Shown here: piece after piece, positions 34,861 through 46,252 of the stretch
Position numbering within the stretch: position 1 is the first letter of the stretch
How the letters are laid out: every line of letters starts with the position of its first letter
Assembly: GCA_964019135.1 (NCBI GenBank)
Contig: OZ025257.1
Span: 17,015,971 to 17,079,970, forward strand
Length of the DNA: 64,000 bases
DNA from: Arenicola marina
Taxonomy: Eukaryota; Annelida; Polychaeta; Arenicolidae
Direction of reading: 5' to 3'
Position numbers and translations under genes: made by a program
The notes under the pieces: generated by a model
What the model saw: only the letters and a program-made list of their open reading frames with translations
Database searches by the model: none
Told to the model about the DNA's origin: nothing

Positions 34861-36066
34861 CCAGACTTGAAACTGTATCACCTTATTTGTGTCGTCAAAA
34901 ATATCCTGAATGCGATGCATGCCATTCCCATGCATTTCCCAATAGATCGATTTGTTGTTAATTTTCACATTTTTGTTTTATCATATATATCTATTTGCCC
35001 GATCAGGGTCTTCCTTTTTTACTGCAGCCTACGATTTGACCATCTCAAAATAGTATTGCTGATTGTGATTCATTTTTTTTATCTATAAAGGACTCATCAT
35101 AATTACAGTATATTAGCATATTGAAGTTCAGATTTAATCTTTGCATGTTATGATCCCAGAGTTTTCCATATATTGTTTTCAGTGAATAAATACCGTCACA
35201 CCCAGGCTACTCTTGTGAAAATTATCGACCTTAGGTGCGGGGCGTTTTATGCTCCATTTTCAATAGTGTCTACAAGGGTGTCTCTCTTTATTTTTTCATT
35301 TTTACCATTCCATATGAAGTGAAATGTAATTTTGTTAATTTGTTTAATTGTGTCTATATCCAAAACAGCGTAGAAAACATAAACTGGAATTTTGATATTA
35401 GGTAGGTTTTTATAATTTGTATTTTACCTAATACAGTGATGTTCGCCATAAGATTAATTTCTTCATGTATGTTATCCTATTTGTTAGATTTTTATCATAG
35501 CCAGCTGCATTGTCGCGCGATATGTAGATATTTTTTATAATAAATGATGAATATTTTCATTGGCTCATTAGTCCATTTTATACCAAGCGGTTTTGAATCT
35601 TCACCTCTACCTCTGCCCAGCCACATAGCTTCACACTTCTTGTTTGTTTATCTTTAATCCACTAAACGGACCGAACTCTTTTACCACATTTAATAACTTT
35701 CTTTCACGTCTGCTACTAGGCTATCTGTGTCATCTGCGTAATGCAACAACCCAAGTTCCTCCCCTTCTATCATTATACCTTTTATTTCACTATCTTGTCT
35801 TTTTTTTGATGATACGATCTCTGCACAAATTATAGCGATATGGATATGGAGAGAGGGGGTTCCGTTGTCTCACTCCTCTTCCCACTTCAAATCTGGGCGA
35901 AGTTTGTCCTTTATTGATTGTGCAGCTAGAAATATTGTCATAAAATATCGAGATCCATTTCCTAAAATTCATGCCAAAGTTAAACTTAGTTAATAAAGTT
36001 AATAAATTCTTCATGTAAGTCACTTCCCTTTAGTAGTTCATGTTGATATCATTTCAGAAGAACAAA
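34855..36066 (-). mobile_element. L1/Tx1-like LINE relic, fragment c (RT to thumb)
   Basis: Minus strand. Reverse transcriptase text FNFGMNFRKWISI, NNISSCTINKG, FEVGRGVRQ and LSPY at about 36020-35850; then NITVLGKIQIIKTYLISKF and INKITFHFIWNGKNEKIKR (about 35440-35290) and AWV-RY text. It ends near 34855 in the block that also begins fragment a. Its 5' end repeats 33560-33060. Together the three fragments look like one family copied and rearranged in place. Confidence 0.75.
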
Positions 36067-37454
36067 AATAGAATAACGGTCTTGACAACTCGTGACCGAG
36101 TCTATAAGTCAAAGCTAAATGTTAGCTACATATATACAAGCAGCAGAACAATTTCGATACGCTTGAGCTGAGAAAAAAAACATGACTCATTATTACAAGC
36201 AAGTTAGCGATACGTGAACATTATCGTCAAGCATAATTGACACAACCTTGATCACCAGGCACTCCGCCTTCATTGTGCTTTAAGTCGGGTTGTTCGATCT
36301 AGAGCATTAAAATTTCTTCTGTGAGTTGCGTTTTTGTTTCATTTATTTAACGTGAAACTGCAAAAGTAAAAATGCTGATATTGACACACGGGAACACTTT
36401 ATAAGTCAAATATCATTTATTTAATCCCATATAAGCAAATGTCAAATTAATGACAAGATGCCCATGCAGACTAAGTAATATAATGATACACAAGTAAATT
36501 AGCAGATATCGTTAGTAAATCTTAGATATATTCAAACCAAAAACTAATCAATATATATTTGATCCCGCAATCATGTGAAAATATAGATGACATTTGTCAA
36601 AACTGCAATTTTATCAACACTAGACAACAGAAAACCAGCGGCTCCCTCCCCACTTCCGCTATGTAGGTCGCACTCTCTTGTAATTTCACTGCGACCTTAT
36701 TTTACAACATTTACATTCATCAACGTCTGATACTAGTTAACACATGATATTTAGCTTACACTAACACATGGCACAGCATACAGCCTATAGCACTCCACCC
36801 AGCACACATCGTAATGTTTAAACCATATGGGTTCTCTCTCTGTTTTCTATTACCAGGTGCCCATATATATACGGCCTCCACGAACACTTTCAGGAACACT
36901 CAAATACTACAAATACTGTCAACTCATGCTCATCTGTGACACAATGAATTATAAAATCATCTGTTCCTCTCTGCCCGACCTTTTCCGGGACCACATCCTT
37001 TAAAACCACATGCCAAATACAACAAGTATAACTTGGCTATTCGGCCTCTTCTCAAGACACGCTCTTAACAGGAAACATACAACAAACACGACTGATATTC
37101 TGTTCACTGATATGACAATCATATATGTCCCGCCGTAATAGTCATGACACTGTTTTCACAATGTTTCACCAAATTAGAATGAGCAAATCGGTACCGCAAT
37201 ACGTTTAGAAAGCGGTGTGCCCTTCAATGCGAGTAATATACAACTTAACCATGTATATGCAACAAACACAACCAAGCCCAAGCGATTGATCCGGCTAGAA
37301 AACTGGGTCGCTGAAATTACATTAGACATAGCACAAAACTGGCAAACATGCAAATCGCTGTGCAATGACGAAGGTGTAACATAGATAGCTTTCACTCTGA
37401 CAGAAGGCATACACAAAGCGGAGAAAAGAGCTTTGGGGGTTCTCAAAAAGACAA
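36067..37454. other. MT2 module spacer, unit 2
   Basis: Non-coding. About 36430-37150 matches 12170-12985 of unit 1. The stretch 37160-37454 gives a 100-residue minus frame, which I read as antisense of LINE-derived sequence and not as a gene. Confidence 0.45.
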
Positions 37455-37650
37455 CAAACTGTATTCTCAAACCCAAATGCGATATCTATTATGCTGGCAC
37501 GTTGGTAACCAAATAGCAAAAACACGGCATATGCTCAGCCGGCTCTTGTTCGCCACGTGCATCAGGGTAAACATTGATAAGCTCTCCGATGTGTACTGTC
37601 CATTAATTTTGCCATGACGACCTCTGCTCTAACTGCGACATGTCGGCATT
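37455..37650 (+). mobile_element. Short CR1-like LINE relic
   Basis: Plus-strand text AYAQPALVRHVHQG-like over the palm region, nearly the same as 34690-34860, followed by the CTAACTGCGACATG tail that also follows the relic at 5440-5465. Confidence 0.5.
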
Positions 37651-38344
37651 CTGAGTCAGAACCAGAGTTAGAATACATTTATTTGACCAAGAAAAACATA
37701 TGTGCAACAAGGTTACATTTCATGACCGACTTAACTAAAGAAATAACGTGATCGGGAAACTCGCATTAAGGACCGGAAGGCCGCTGTCGTGCCAGCCACC
37801 CTGATTCAAGAAAAAATATAATTGAACTAAGAGGTCAACAATTAGTGCAAAGAAACCTAAAACTCAACTACTGGCATATGGAAAATAATGCAAACAGGTG
37901 AACATGAGAAACCTTGTAATATAATCAATAAACATAATTCCTAATAATAATAATCATTTAATCCCATATCATTGGTCTTATTGGGCTTATTTTAATGGCA
38001 AATTATTTACGATACACGTTGGCAAATATAGCAGTTGACATGTGAACCTTCACAGTTGTACAATCCTACCAGATAATACTTGATATATAACGTGACGCCC
38101 TTCAAACTATGCTTAAAATCGTTTCTCTCACAATCAGATGCAGTAAATTCTGCCAGCAATAGCTTTGTCATGACTCGCCATTGTGCATTTCAGTACTTTT
38201 GCTTAACTTAGATGATTCGCCATACTACCAGGAAGAGCTGCTAACTTTGGCATAAGTCAACAACACTGCATTACAGAGCTTGTCCTAGGCATGCATAGTA
38301 GAATATACTCTGATGCCACAAGTAGGAGTTGAGCCCACATCGAC
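37651..38344. other. MT2 3' flank, unit 2
   Basis: No gene seen. Only the last 60 bases (from about 38285) clearly match the sequence downstream of MT2 in units 1 and 3. Confidence 0.45.
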
Positions 38345-39322
38345 TTAAGTGACAACGCCCAATCTTGGAACCGAGTCACGAGGAGTGATAAAATAAGGAT
38401 TTAATCTCCCCACTGAAAACCCTTGCTTGCTTTTTGGTTCATAGTTGCACTGGAATATCTCGATGATCTGCCCTGCCCTCTTCGCTGACTCCCAGACGTC
38501 GCCCAACTTCTTCATCCACCCGTACCTGTTATCCGGGTAGTTGTCCAGCAGGATGATGTTTTCAACGCTGGCCATCTGCCGGAAGTTATTGAGGTCCGAG
38601 AGACATACGGGGTTCGTGTGGCCCCCGTCGATGGATATGACGTCACACTTGACTGCGGGGTTTGCCTGGCGGAACGCGGGAAGCGATGTCGTGGAATCGC
38701 CCCACGTGACCGTCAATCTCCCTGGAAACCGTTGCTGTAGGTACACCGCCATCGGATGAGCGTATTTATGTTTACCGAGGTCGAAGGAGTACACAGTGGT
38801 GTTGGGGTTCGCCTGTAGCCACATAAAACTACTATGGCCACCATTAAACCCGGTCTCACACACTGTCCTGACTAACGGCGCGCGGACTATGTGGTAATAA
38901 GCGATAAACTCCTCTATGAACTCTGCACTTGTGCCCTCCTTTATACGACCCACCGATTTCAGCTTTTCATTAAACAGATCGTACTCTCGTTGGAACGGTT
39001 CCGGGAAAGGCGAATCCTTGTCAACGTTGTTGAATAAATTCTGACAATGCGTCAAACCGTTCGGTACAAAAGAGAAGATATCATCCCAGTTCCATGTTTG
39101 TCTGAGCGGACTGATTAGACCCTCGGTTCGGCTGGGTGGCGGGCCTAGTACGATCGAATCCAAGGGCGCCTTATTTCGGGAATAACCATTGTGAACCGTT
39201 CTGTACAGATACAGGACGGCGAGGAGGACGAGGGCCGGGAAGACAAGCCACAGACGGACTCTTTTGGGGCGACGCCATTTTGAACTGTACGTAGCAGGTT
39301 TGCCCGAGCTTGGCGCCTGCAT
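38345..39322 (-). CDS. Type II membrane-anchored class I methyltransferase, MT2 copy of unit 2 (intact, extended C terminus)
   Basis: A single exon of 325 residues. It has a basic tail (PKRVR), anchor helix WLVFPALVLLAVLYLY (about 25-40), motif I VCETGFNGGHSS, YSFDLG, WGDS, SIDGGH and LLDNYP. Two features set it apart from its paralogues. The first Met codon of the usual Met-Met-Gln start is ACG, so the next Met is the start. The usual stop after NPYFIT is removed by a small deletion, adding PRDSVPRLGVVT from what is 3' UTR in the other copies. The upstream region matches the paralogues only to about 39333; beyond that is GC-rich sequence, so the promoter must be different. Substrate unknown; lumen-facing topology inferred from the anchor. 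Confidence 0.85.
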   Translation of the reverse strand: MQAPSSGKPATYSSKWRRPKRVRLWLVFPALVLLAVLYLYRTVHNGYSRNKAPLDSIVLGPPPSRTEGLISPLRQTWNWDDIFSFVPNGLTHCQNLFNNVDKDSPFPEPFQREYDLFNEKLKSVGRIKEGTSAEFIEEFIAYYHIVRAPLVRTVCETGFNGGHSSFMWLQANPNTTVYSFDLGKHKYAHPMAVYLQQRFPGRLTVTWGDSTTSLPAFRQANPAVKCDVISIDGGHTNPVCLSDLNNFRQMASVENIILLDNYPDNRYGWMKKLGDVWESAKRAGQIIEIFQCNYEPKSKQGFSVGRLNPYFITPRDSVPRLGVVT

Positions 39323-39332
39323 CGTGTCGAAT

Positions 39333-39830
39333 AACGGCCTTCTGTTCCTTGGTTATCTGGCCCTGGCTTAGCCCGAGCCGAGGTATCAGTCCGCACGAAC
39401 GGCCACCGGCGGGCCGGCAGGCGGGTTAGACAGTCCTCGGTGCAATTTGGCTCAGCCGCCGTCGCCGCTCCCCAGACCTCGTAACCCTCGTGACGGGAAA
39501 CGGGATGTGAGAGTTGGGGGCGCGGAAAGGTCGGTAGGTGTATGCTGGTCTATGCCAGCCTAGGTTGGTATGTATGGGATTGGCGGGCAAGAAGGATTCG
39601 AGCGGGAAGAGCACACTGTTCCAGTCTAGTCACGGCCGTCTCGGGGAGTCGCTAGGTGCCGAGGCGTTACCCGGTAGACGTCCGGTGCTAGGCCGATGCC
39701 TGATATATGGCGCCTGGCGTTCTATTTCGTATGGTGTGCTTGCTTTTCTTGCGGCTTCAAAGTCCTCGTTCCTCCTAAGCCCGGGTTGACGATTGTACCG
39801 TATTAGCCACTCGGCAACCGTGTTATGGTA
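39333..39830. other. GC- and CpG-rich segment upstream of unit 2 MT2
   Basis: About 500 bases visibly richer in G, C and CpG than the rest of the window, starting exactly where homology to the other MT2 upstream regions stops. It could act as a CpG-island promoter for the minus-strand gene. I see no TATA or CCAAT box, no coding sequence and no match elsewhere in the window. Its origin is unknown. Confidence 0.45.
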
Positions 39831-41080
39831 TGATTAAGTCAACGCTTTGCCGGTCGGTCAGTTTTGTGGCCAAGTAGATGTGCCTGATAATCGGGCAAAG
39901 TCCAGCTATGGGTTTTTATGAAGAAATTTCGTCATATGTCAGTTGGTCGTGTTTGTATATTTGTATGTCTGCTTCACGAAAAAACGGGAAGTCTTCTTGT
40001 GACCTAACGGCTGCATACATCGGTTCGCAGTCTTTAGTATCTAATAGCTAGGCAATAGGGCTACATCATTCTCGTCACCCAGATTCAAAGGTCAAACGTC
40101 AAGGTCACAGCGATTTTTTTGAAAAAATAACTAAAAGCGCTTATATCTCTGTTAATATTGATGCTACAGATCCCTGGTCAGTTTCAAAATGTGCTATCAT
40201 TCAAGGCGCAATTTTCAGGTATTGTTTACTTTTTGATGCGTAATAGTCATTTTCGAGTAAAATGAGGTCATACGTTTTGGGGAAAACGCACTAATTGACC
40301 TCTGTCAGTTTTCTCGCTTTTGGGCACTTTTGCCATCAAGCTATCGCTATGATGTTCCAATATGAATTGTGTCGAATCTTAGAGTTTTCTGATGCGTCCC
40401 GTGACGTCACGATGACGTCATTTTTGGTACTTAAAAAAATCGTCAAAAATCAGAAAAAATCTCAAAAATGAGAGAGTAGCATTATATTGTGGGAAAAGTA
40501 GTTCCTCGTATAGCTGCAAACTAAAAACAATATGTTCCTATCTTACTTCAGGTTCCAGGGCAGACGGCATTTCTCTATGGGACTTTAGGCTGGGTAAAAC
40601 GTCATAACGTCACTATAATTTTGGGACGTCACATATATTATGTTAGCTATTACTCAGCTATTATAAGGGATGGCGTCAAAAATTACGTCATAGCTAACGT
40701 GCTCCTACGAAATGTTAGGTTTGCTTTATTTTCAGCCACTTTGGCAAAAGCTATCATAAATCGAGTTCATAAGTAGATATATTAAGGAAATAGAAAGCTA
40801 TCTTGAGCATTTTTGCGAACGTCAAATGACGTCATGTGACGTCACGAAGACATATTATTAAATAAAAGGTTGAGTTTTTAACGCCATTAATATTGAGTTC
40901 AGCAATCGCTCTTGACTTCAAAAATACATGTTTACTTAAACTCTAACATGGTATTAAATTGGCGGGCGGACGATGAGTCACATGGCGTCATCGTCATGTC
41001 ACCGGCACAAACCACGGATTGACCTCGAATTCCGCTAACATCGGTGAATACAGTGTGCAATTATTCAAAATAGAGCCTGC
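39831..41080. other. Non-coding segment with clustered CRE palindromes
   Basis: TGACGTCA occurs perfectly at 40402-40409, 40413-40420, 40827-40834 and 40837-40844, with several near matches (ACGTCA at about 40599, 40607, 40626, 40685). No open frame of note. This may be part of an unclassified repeat family. It occurs only in unit 2. Confidence 0.5.
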
Positions 41081-41374
41081 GGTGCGCACCCTAGCATACC
41101 CCTAACCCTATCCCTAAGCCTAACCATACATAGCGCCTACAGCTTGCATATTGCCAATTTAAAGGTCAAGCCAGGCGAACCTATTTTTCATTACTAATTA
41201 GCGAACAACATCCCTGTTCGGATCAACAGGTTCAGAAAGACACGCTCTATGACCCAAAACATTTTCGTCATCATCAGTGTCCCACTGAATTCTTGTTGCT
41301 GTTGTCGTCGAGGCATGACCGTAAGCTGGCCGACCGGCCGCCGGCGTGCAAGATTTTAACCGGTAACACTCCAA
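41081..41374. other. Short degenerate CCCTAA-like stretch and spacer
   Basis: 41097-41132 holds five or so imperfect CCCTAA/CCTAAC units. The rest is unremarkable. Confidence 0.4.
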
Positions 41375-41815
41375 AACCCCAGTCAACACCACACCCCATA
41401 CCTCAGCCCACACCCCCCCCCCCCCCAACACCCCACAGCCCAGTCAACACACACCCCACACCCCACACCGCACCCCATACCCAACACCCAAATTAACAAC
41501 CCCACTCCACATCCCACACCCCACATTCCACATCCCGCATCCCACACCCCGCACCCCAGTCGACACACCCCACAGCCCACCCACACCACATCAACACAAA
41601 CACCCCACATCCCATATCCCTCAGCCCAGCCCACACCCTATACCGAACCCCCCAGATAACAAACCTACCCCACATCCCACACCCGACACTCCACCTCACA
41701 CCCCATTCTACACCACACAACACACCCAACACTCCATTTAACAACCCCACACCCCACATCCCACACCCCAGTCAAAACCCATCCTACACCCAACGCAAAC
41801 AGCCCAGTCAACAGA
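41375..41815. repeat. C/A-rich minisatellite (CCCCACA-like)
   Basis: About 440 bases of irregular CCCCACA/CCCACAT/ACACCCC units, including a C10+ run near 41410. The minus strand is G-rich (GGGTGTGGGATGTGGGG) and could form G-quadruplexes. The Gly-Cys-Val-Trp-rich frames here are artefacts. Confidence 0.9.
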
Positions 41816-42414
41816 AACTGCTACTTTCCGCAACCGATCGCACGCACGCTTAGCAAACGAGCTCTCGATTTACAACCGATTTTCGCTACGAATTGAACGA
41901 GTCTTCAAAAATATTTGGCTACATAAGTTATAGGAATACTCCAGGAAGATATTTCTATACTCAAAACGACGGAAATTCTGCATTTGTGGTGGCTGTGAAC
42001 CATATAAACTTTATACCTAAGGACTATTGAACAGGCAAGGCGACATATTTATTCTCGCACCTGCTGCCTGCTACGAGTTAAGCCTAGGTGCTAATCCCCT
42101 AACAGCAGGTATGAAGTGTGCCTGCCGGAAGACGGACTCCGGGTGGTGGGTGGGAGATGTTATACAGCGACTCTTGCTGCAACACCAAAGGCAAATGTCG
42201 GGAAATAGGCAAATAGGAGCAGACTCTGGCACTAAGTATTGATCTAGTTGCACATTTTGGAACTTCCACCAGTACAAAGCCCCATACCTGCCGCCAAGGG
42301 AATGAATGAATTGAATTTTGAATGAATGGCAAAAATCAGAGAAATAGACGGTCTAGTTTTCCCGTATGTTGGAATCCTTCCAAATCTATCACGTGGTATC
42401 GACGCTTTCTTGTG
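41816..42414. other. Unclassified spacer
   Basis: No gene recognised. A 71-residue plus frame (42027-42242) and minus frames overlap it without family resemblance. Confidence 0.4.
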
Positions 42415-42720
42415 GCCTCTACAACGTACAGACTCTGTTGGGGTGGCGCCATTTGAATTTGAGGTTGATAGTTTTGGCCCAAGTTAGGCTCTTGCGACAT
42501 ATTCACATAATAAAATATCAGAGTAACACATGTAATTCTTTGAACAAATTATACAATCCTTCCAACATAAATGTATTAACACGTGAACCCAAGACATAAG
42601 CCAACTACACTAGCATTCGTATTGCTACATCGGTAACAATCCCGTGATATGGGATAGTTGATTTAACCCTCACACACTAGTCACCTCACCTCATAGACAC
42701 GAGTGGAAGAGGTAGTGGAA
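42415..42720 (-). pseudogene. Third methyltransferase relic of unit 2 (5' end only)
   Basis: The stretch follows the methyltransferase 5' end on the minus strand: the text around the anchor start (CAGACTCTGTTGGGG then GCGCCATTTG), the GGCTCTTGC start region, the ATAACACATGTAATTCTT text, and upstream flank to the CATCCATCAGTG-equivalent region near 42700. It is much more diverged than the other copies, and no catalytic domain remains. It is either a former gene or the displaced upstream region of the unit 2 MT2 gene, now 3 kb away. Confidence 0.55.
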
Positions 42721-44276
42721 GTGGAAGTGGAAGAGGTAAACACTTGGCTACAAACGTGACTTATCAGATTGTATGATTACGTGGGCATTAACCACTCAAA
42801 TACCACTCAGCCATAATCAACGCAAATAACATGCGCAAGTTTTGCCCAAGTGCCCCCAGGCAAGCCAGCTTCTCTAGGGGCCCAACGGTGTCCATGCAAA
42901 ATTCTTTAGACGCAAATCGGAAATCGACTATAGCTTTTATCAAAATGTGTGCGCGTACAATCATGGTGTTTACGTAATTTATATAGCTTGTTCTGACATC
43001 AAGAAAGTGTGTCAACACTAGGTTGTTTCAGTTATATTTTCTAGAAGAAATGTTAGAGCATATGTCTTTTCCCTCCCTTTTTCCTGATCACATCATCGTC
43101 ATAGCGTAACCTAGCTGGCTTACCGAGGAAAAGATACACCGAGCTGGTCTCCATGGAACTGGGACATAGAGCGGCTCTCCGGCTGGTTACGACTTAATAC
43201 GTCGAACCAGGCAAGCTGCGCGGGCAACGCATCGAGCAAGGGGAAGGTCGCACTTCGTATTACTTGTAACTCAAATAAAACATGGTTCACGTTTTATTGA
43301 CACAGTGTTGGTAGATTTTTGAGCTTGTAGTTCTCTATGATAGGCCTACCAGTCACGCTCAGTAAAGCCACCGGCCGGGTGATTTGCAAATATTTACACT
43401 GATCTGGAGTGATCGGATGACAAGTATAGGCTACGATCTCCGCCAGCAATTACAGTTTCTCAGTCATGAATGCAACTACCGATCAAAAAGGCACATTGCC
43501 AGAGAACAGTACTTTATGATTATTGTGGTAACAGTATCTTCCTTTGCTTAAGTTTATTTCAAGTCGTATTTTGACAATCAAAATCAACACAAAATAGACC
43601 AGTAGTGCCACTTCTGCGTTTACACAGAAGACGTTCACATGTACGTATCATATTTTGGATCAAATGGTGCATCATTTAAAATTGAAACTGGTGTGCCTAA
43701 CTTGCTATCAAAAGACGTATATACATGTATGCAGTTTGCTTCAGTCATATCTTATCTTAATTGTTTCATAGCTCATTAAAGAGTTATGAAGTTCGCAGTT
43801 AACAAGTTAACACTTGTGAAATTACTTTTTATCACTTACATTTCATGGCTCGCTCGCGCGTCGGGTACCAGCTCGTATGAGCAGCCATGTATCAGGGCTA
43901 GACGTCAACATGTCTCCTTGCTTTTTCGGTTTAACTTTCGCGTACAAAGTTTGAAGTAAAATGCCTAGCGCTTACATGCCATCCCAGATTTTCTTTAAAC
44001 CATATCATTATATATCAGTATGTGGTAACCAAGAAACGGCACACACAGCTAGGCAGCTAGGCAGCGAGGCCGCCCATTTAAACCGATAACCATGTCTTTT
44101 GTGTGTGACATCATGTTTCATTGTTATGCACCATGTAACTATGGCAACGATTGTTTATTGAAGGGGCCGCATGGCGGTTTGGATCAGATTACAGGAGTTC
44201 AGCGGGAAGTGGCCCTAGCTACCACTGACCCAGATTAAGTAGTGCGGTACGGCAGTTGTGAGTACAGGCGGGTCTA
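42721..44276. other. Unit 2 distal spacer
   Basis: No gene seen. 42945-44274 matches 21480-22886 of unit 1. It ends at the TA target of the TIR element. Confidence 0.55.
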
Positions 44277-45074
44277 TAGGGCTGTACAGTCACTTCGGGA
44301 TCTTATCGAGACCCGACGAGACAGGGATACCTATGCTCTACGTCAACGCCTAGCATCAACGGCCTGTACGTGCTGCCTACCTTCCGGTTGTTTGCCTTCA
44401 CTCGCCTCGCACACAAGATCGGCTAAAGCTGTCCTTGGAAGCACAAATAACCACTGAAGTTATGTGCATATCCGAATTATAACCATCCGAGTAGATTTAT
44501 GTAATGTATGAGCGGTTAGCCAGTTGATAAACCAGAATGCGGTTGTCTCATGAGTGACTGTCAGTGTCAGGCGATCTAACGTGCTGCGCGGGGTTTTCCA
44601 TGTCGTATGACGTAATACTCATCATGACGCGCGTGTCTGCGCGCGGTATCTATGGTTACGTAACAACGCTCCTTATATGGACTGAGCAGGTGAGTACAAT
44701 GGTGCTCCGTTTGTCGTAGAAATGTAAACATCGATGATTGGGCTCAAAATACAACGCTTCCAACAGTCTCATCGAACGGATCACATGCAATGTGGAGAGA
44801 TAAATGTCTTATCTTTAATTATATTATGATTTTATAGTTAGCCATGTCTGGACCAAAGCAAACAAAAAATAGCTTCACACCCACTCGATTATTCACGCAC
44901 AAACCGCGCAGCCGGCCGGTTCCCAACATTAAAATGTTGACTACAATGAGTGCGAGTCACGCAGTTGCAGCAAGGCACCAGCGTGATGCGCACTCGTTCT
45001 AAGAGCACGTGTTTTTTTTGTTGGTCCCCAAAAGACCTAAACCGAAAATAGAACCCGCGAGAACTGTACAGCCC
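44277..45074. mobile_element. TIR element, non-autonomous, ~0.8 kb
   Basis: Inverted ends GGGCTGTACAGT (44279-44290) and ACTGTACAGCCC (45063-45074) are flanked by TA on both sides. The sequence without the element survives at the unit 1/unit 2 junction (GGTCTATTC at about 22883-22891), which supports a TA target duplication. No transposase frame is seen. The superfamily is open: a TA target fits Tc1/mariner-like, but the end sequence is not typical. Confidence 0.7.
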
Positions 45075-46252
45075 TATTCTAGCACGTGCGGCGTTCACTA
45101 AATGTGTCCACTCTAAAACACTGGCTTTTCCACTGTGGTTGTAAAGACTGTTCAACTAATCGTTATTGTGGTACGTACTGCCAATCCACAAGGAAGACAG
45201 TATCGTTGACTTTGGGCCCTTACAAGGGGCATCATGTCTTTCACTAAACTCGTGCAATTGCTGATTGATGCGACGTTTGTCTGCAGAAGGTAGGGACGGA
45301 AATGTATGTTACGGTTATCATAAATAAGCCGCCAGATTTGCATCGTATCCTATGGTGATATTGTAAGAGAGTTTCGCGGTAGCACTAACCGACCATGAAA
45401 AGACAATGACATTAACTACATGAATTACTAGTGTGTTTGAACCCCTCGTCAATAGCAAAAGAATTACATATTTTTTCAACTCACATCAGCTAAATATTTT
45501 AGTTTATAAGTAATATATCGTAGCACGCCATGGTCATACACTTTGAAATCTTCTGCGTTATGAAAGATACTTTATCAGGCATATCATGATTTCAAGTATC
45601 GCCTTTCTGATGAAGCGTTTTTACTGGTCATCAAATTAAACTCCAGACGTTATGTTCTCCATGGTTGATCGATAATTGAAATTACTCGTGCGGTATTTTA
45701 CTCTCTTAATAAAGAATATTAGAGAACTTCCTACAAATGATATGGAGAAGCCTGAATTCGTTAACGATATATATCCATATTGGCATTTATCTTTAGCTTA
45801 AATGGTAAGGGGAAAAACAAATATATAACGTAATTGCAAATTATATCTCGCAATAAAACTGTGACCTTTTTGGGGGGTTCACATTTGCAAGTCATATGCT
45901 AGTGAAAATATTTAGGTGCAAGTTGGAGCTTGCTATTCCTATAAAATTAGTTGGATCCGTCAAATGTTTTACAAAGTACGACGTTTCCATTAAATTACGT
46001 TTCGAGACCTGAGCAGTTGATTATGTATTAGCTTTTATATGTTAGGCAACTGAAAGCCAAGATTTCCTGATCGTCGATCTGTTATTCAGTATTAACTGCA
46101 CCGGGCAGTATGATTGCTACATTGTTACAACAAACATCGTTATCGGCGAACTGATCAAGAAAAATCAAACTGTATGCGTTAACGAATTGTTTCGCAACGA
46201 ACTATTGTCGCGTTGTTGTCAAGTTGCCCCGTGAGTGTCGATTAACTGTCAA
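45075..46252. other. AT-rich spacer, unit 3
   Basis: No gene. Nearly identical to 614-1788, with a 3-base insertion near 45980. Confidence 0.5.

Larger units (their letters stand above)
22889..44276 (+). repeat. Unit 2 of the tandem array (diverged)
   Basis: About 21.4 kb. It matches unit 1 in order: spacer, receptor relic, LINE relic, MT1, MT2, distal spacer. It differs at roughly one base in ten in sampled parts. Large differences are a receptor exon deletion, the gag-only LTR element, the tRNA, L1/Tx1-like LINE pieces and the 39333-42414 segment, and it lacks the BEL/Pao element and the TIR element. Confidence 0.85.

Noticed and set aside
37174-37476. 100-residue minus frame as a membrane protein
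   Set aside because: It lies antisense to LINE-derived text and has no match in the other units.
41097-41132. Telomere-like CCCTAA units
   Set aside because: Too short and imperfect to be an interstitial telomere; could be chance or a simple repeat.
41383-41759. Gly/Cys/Trp-rich frames on the minus strand
   Set aside because: Low-complexity translation of the C/A minisatellite.
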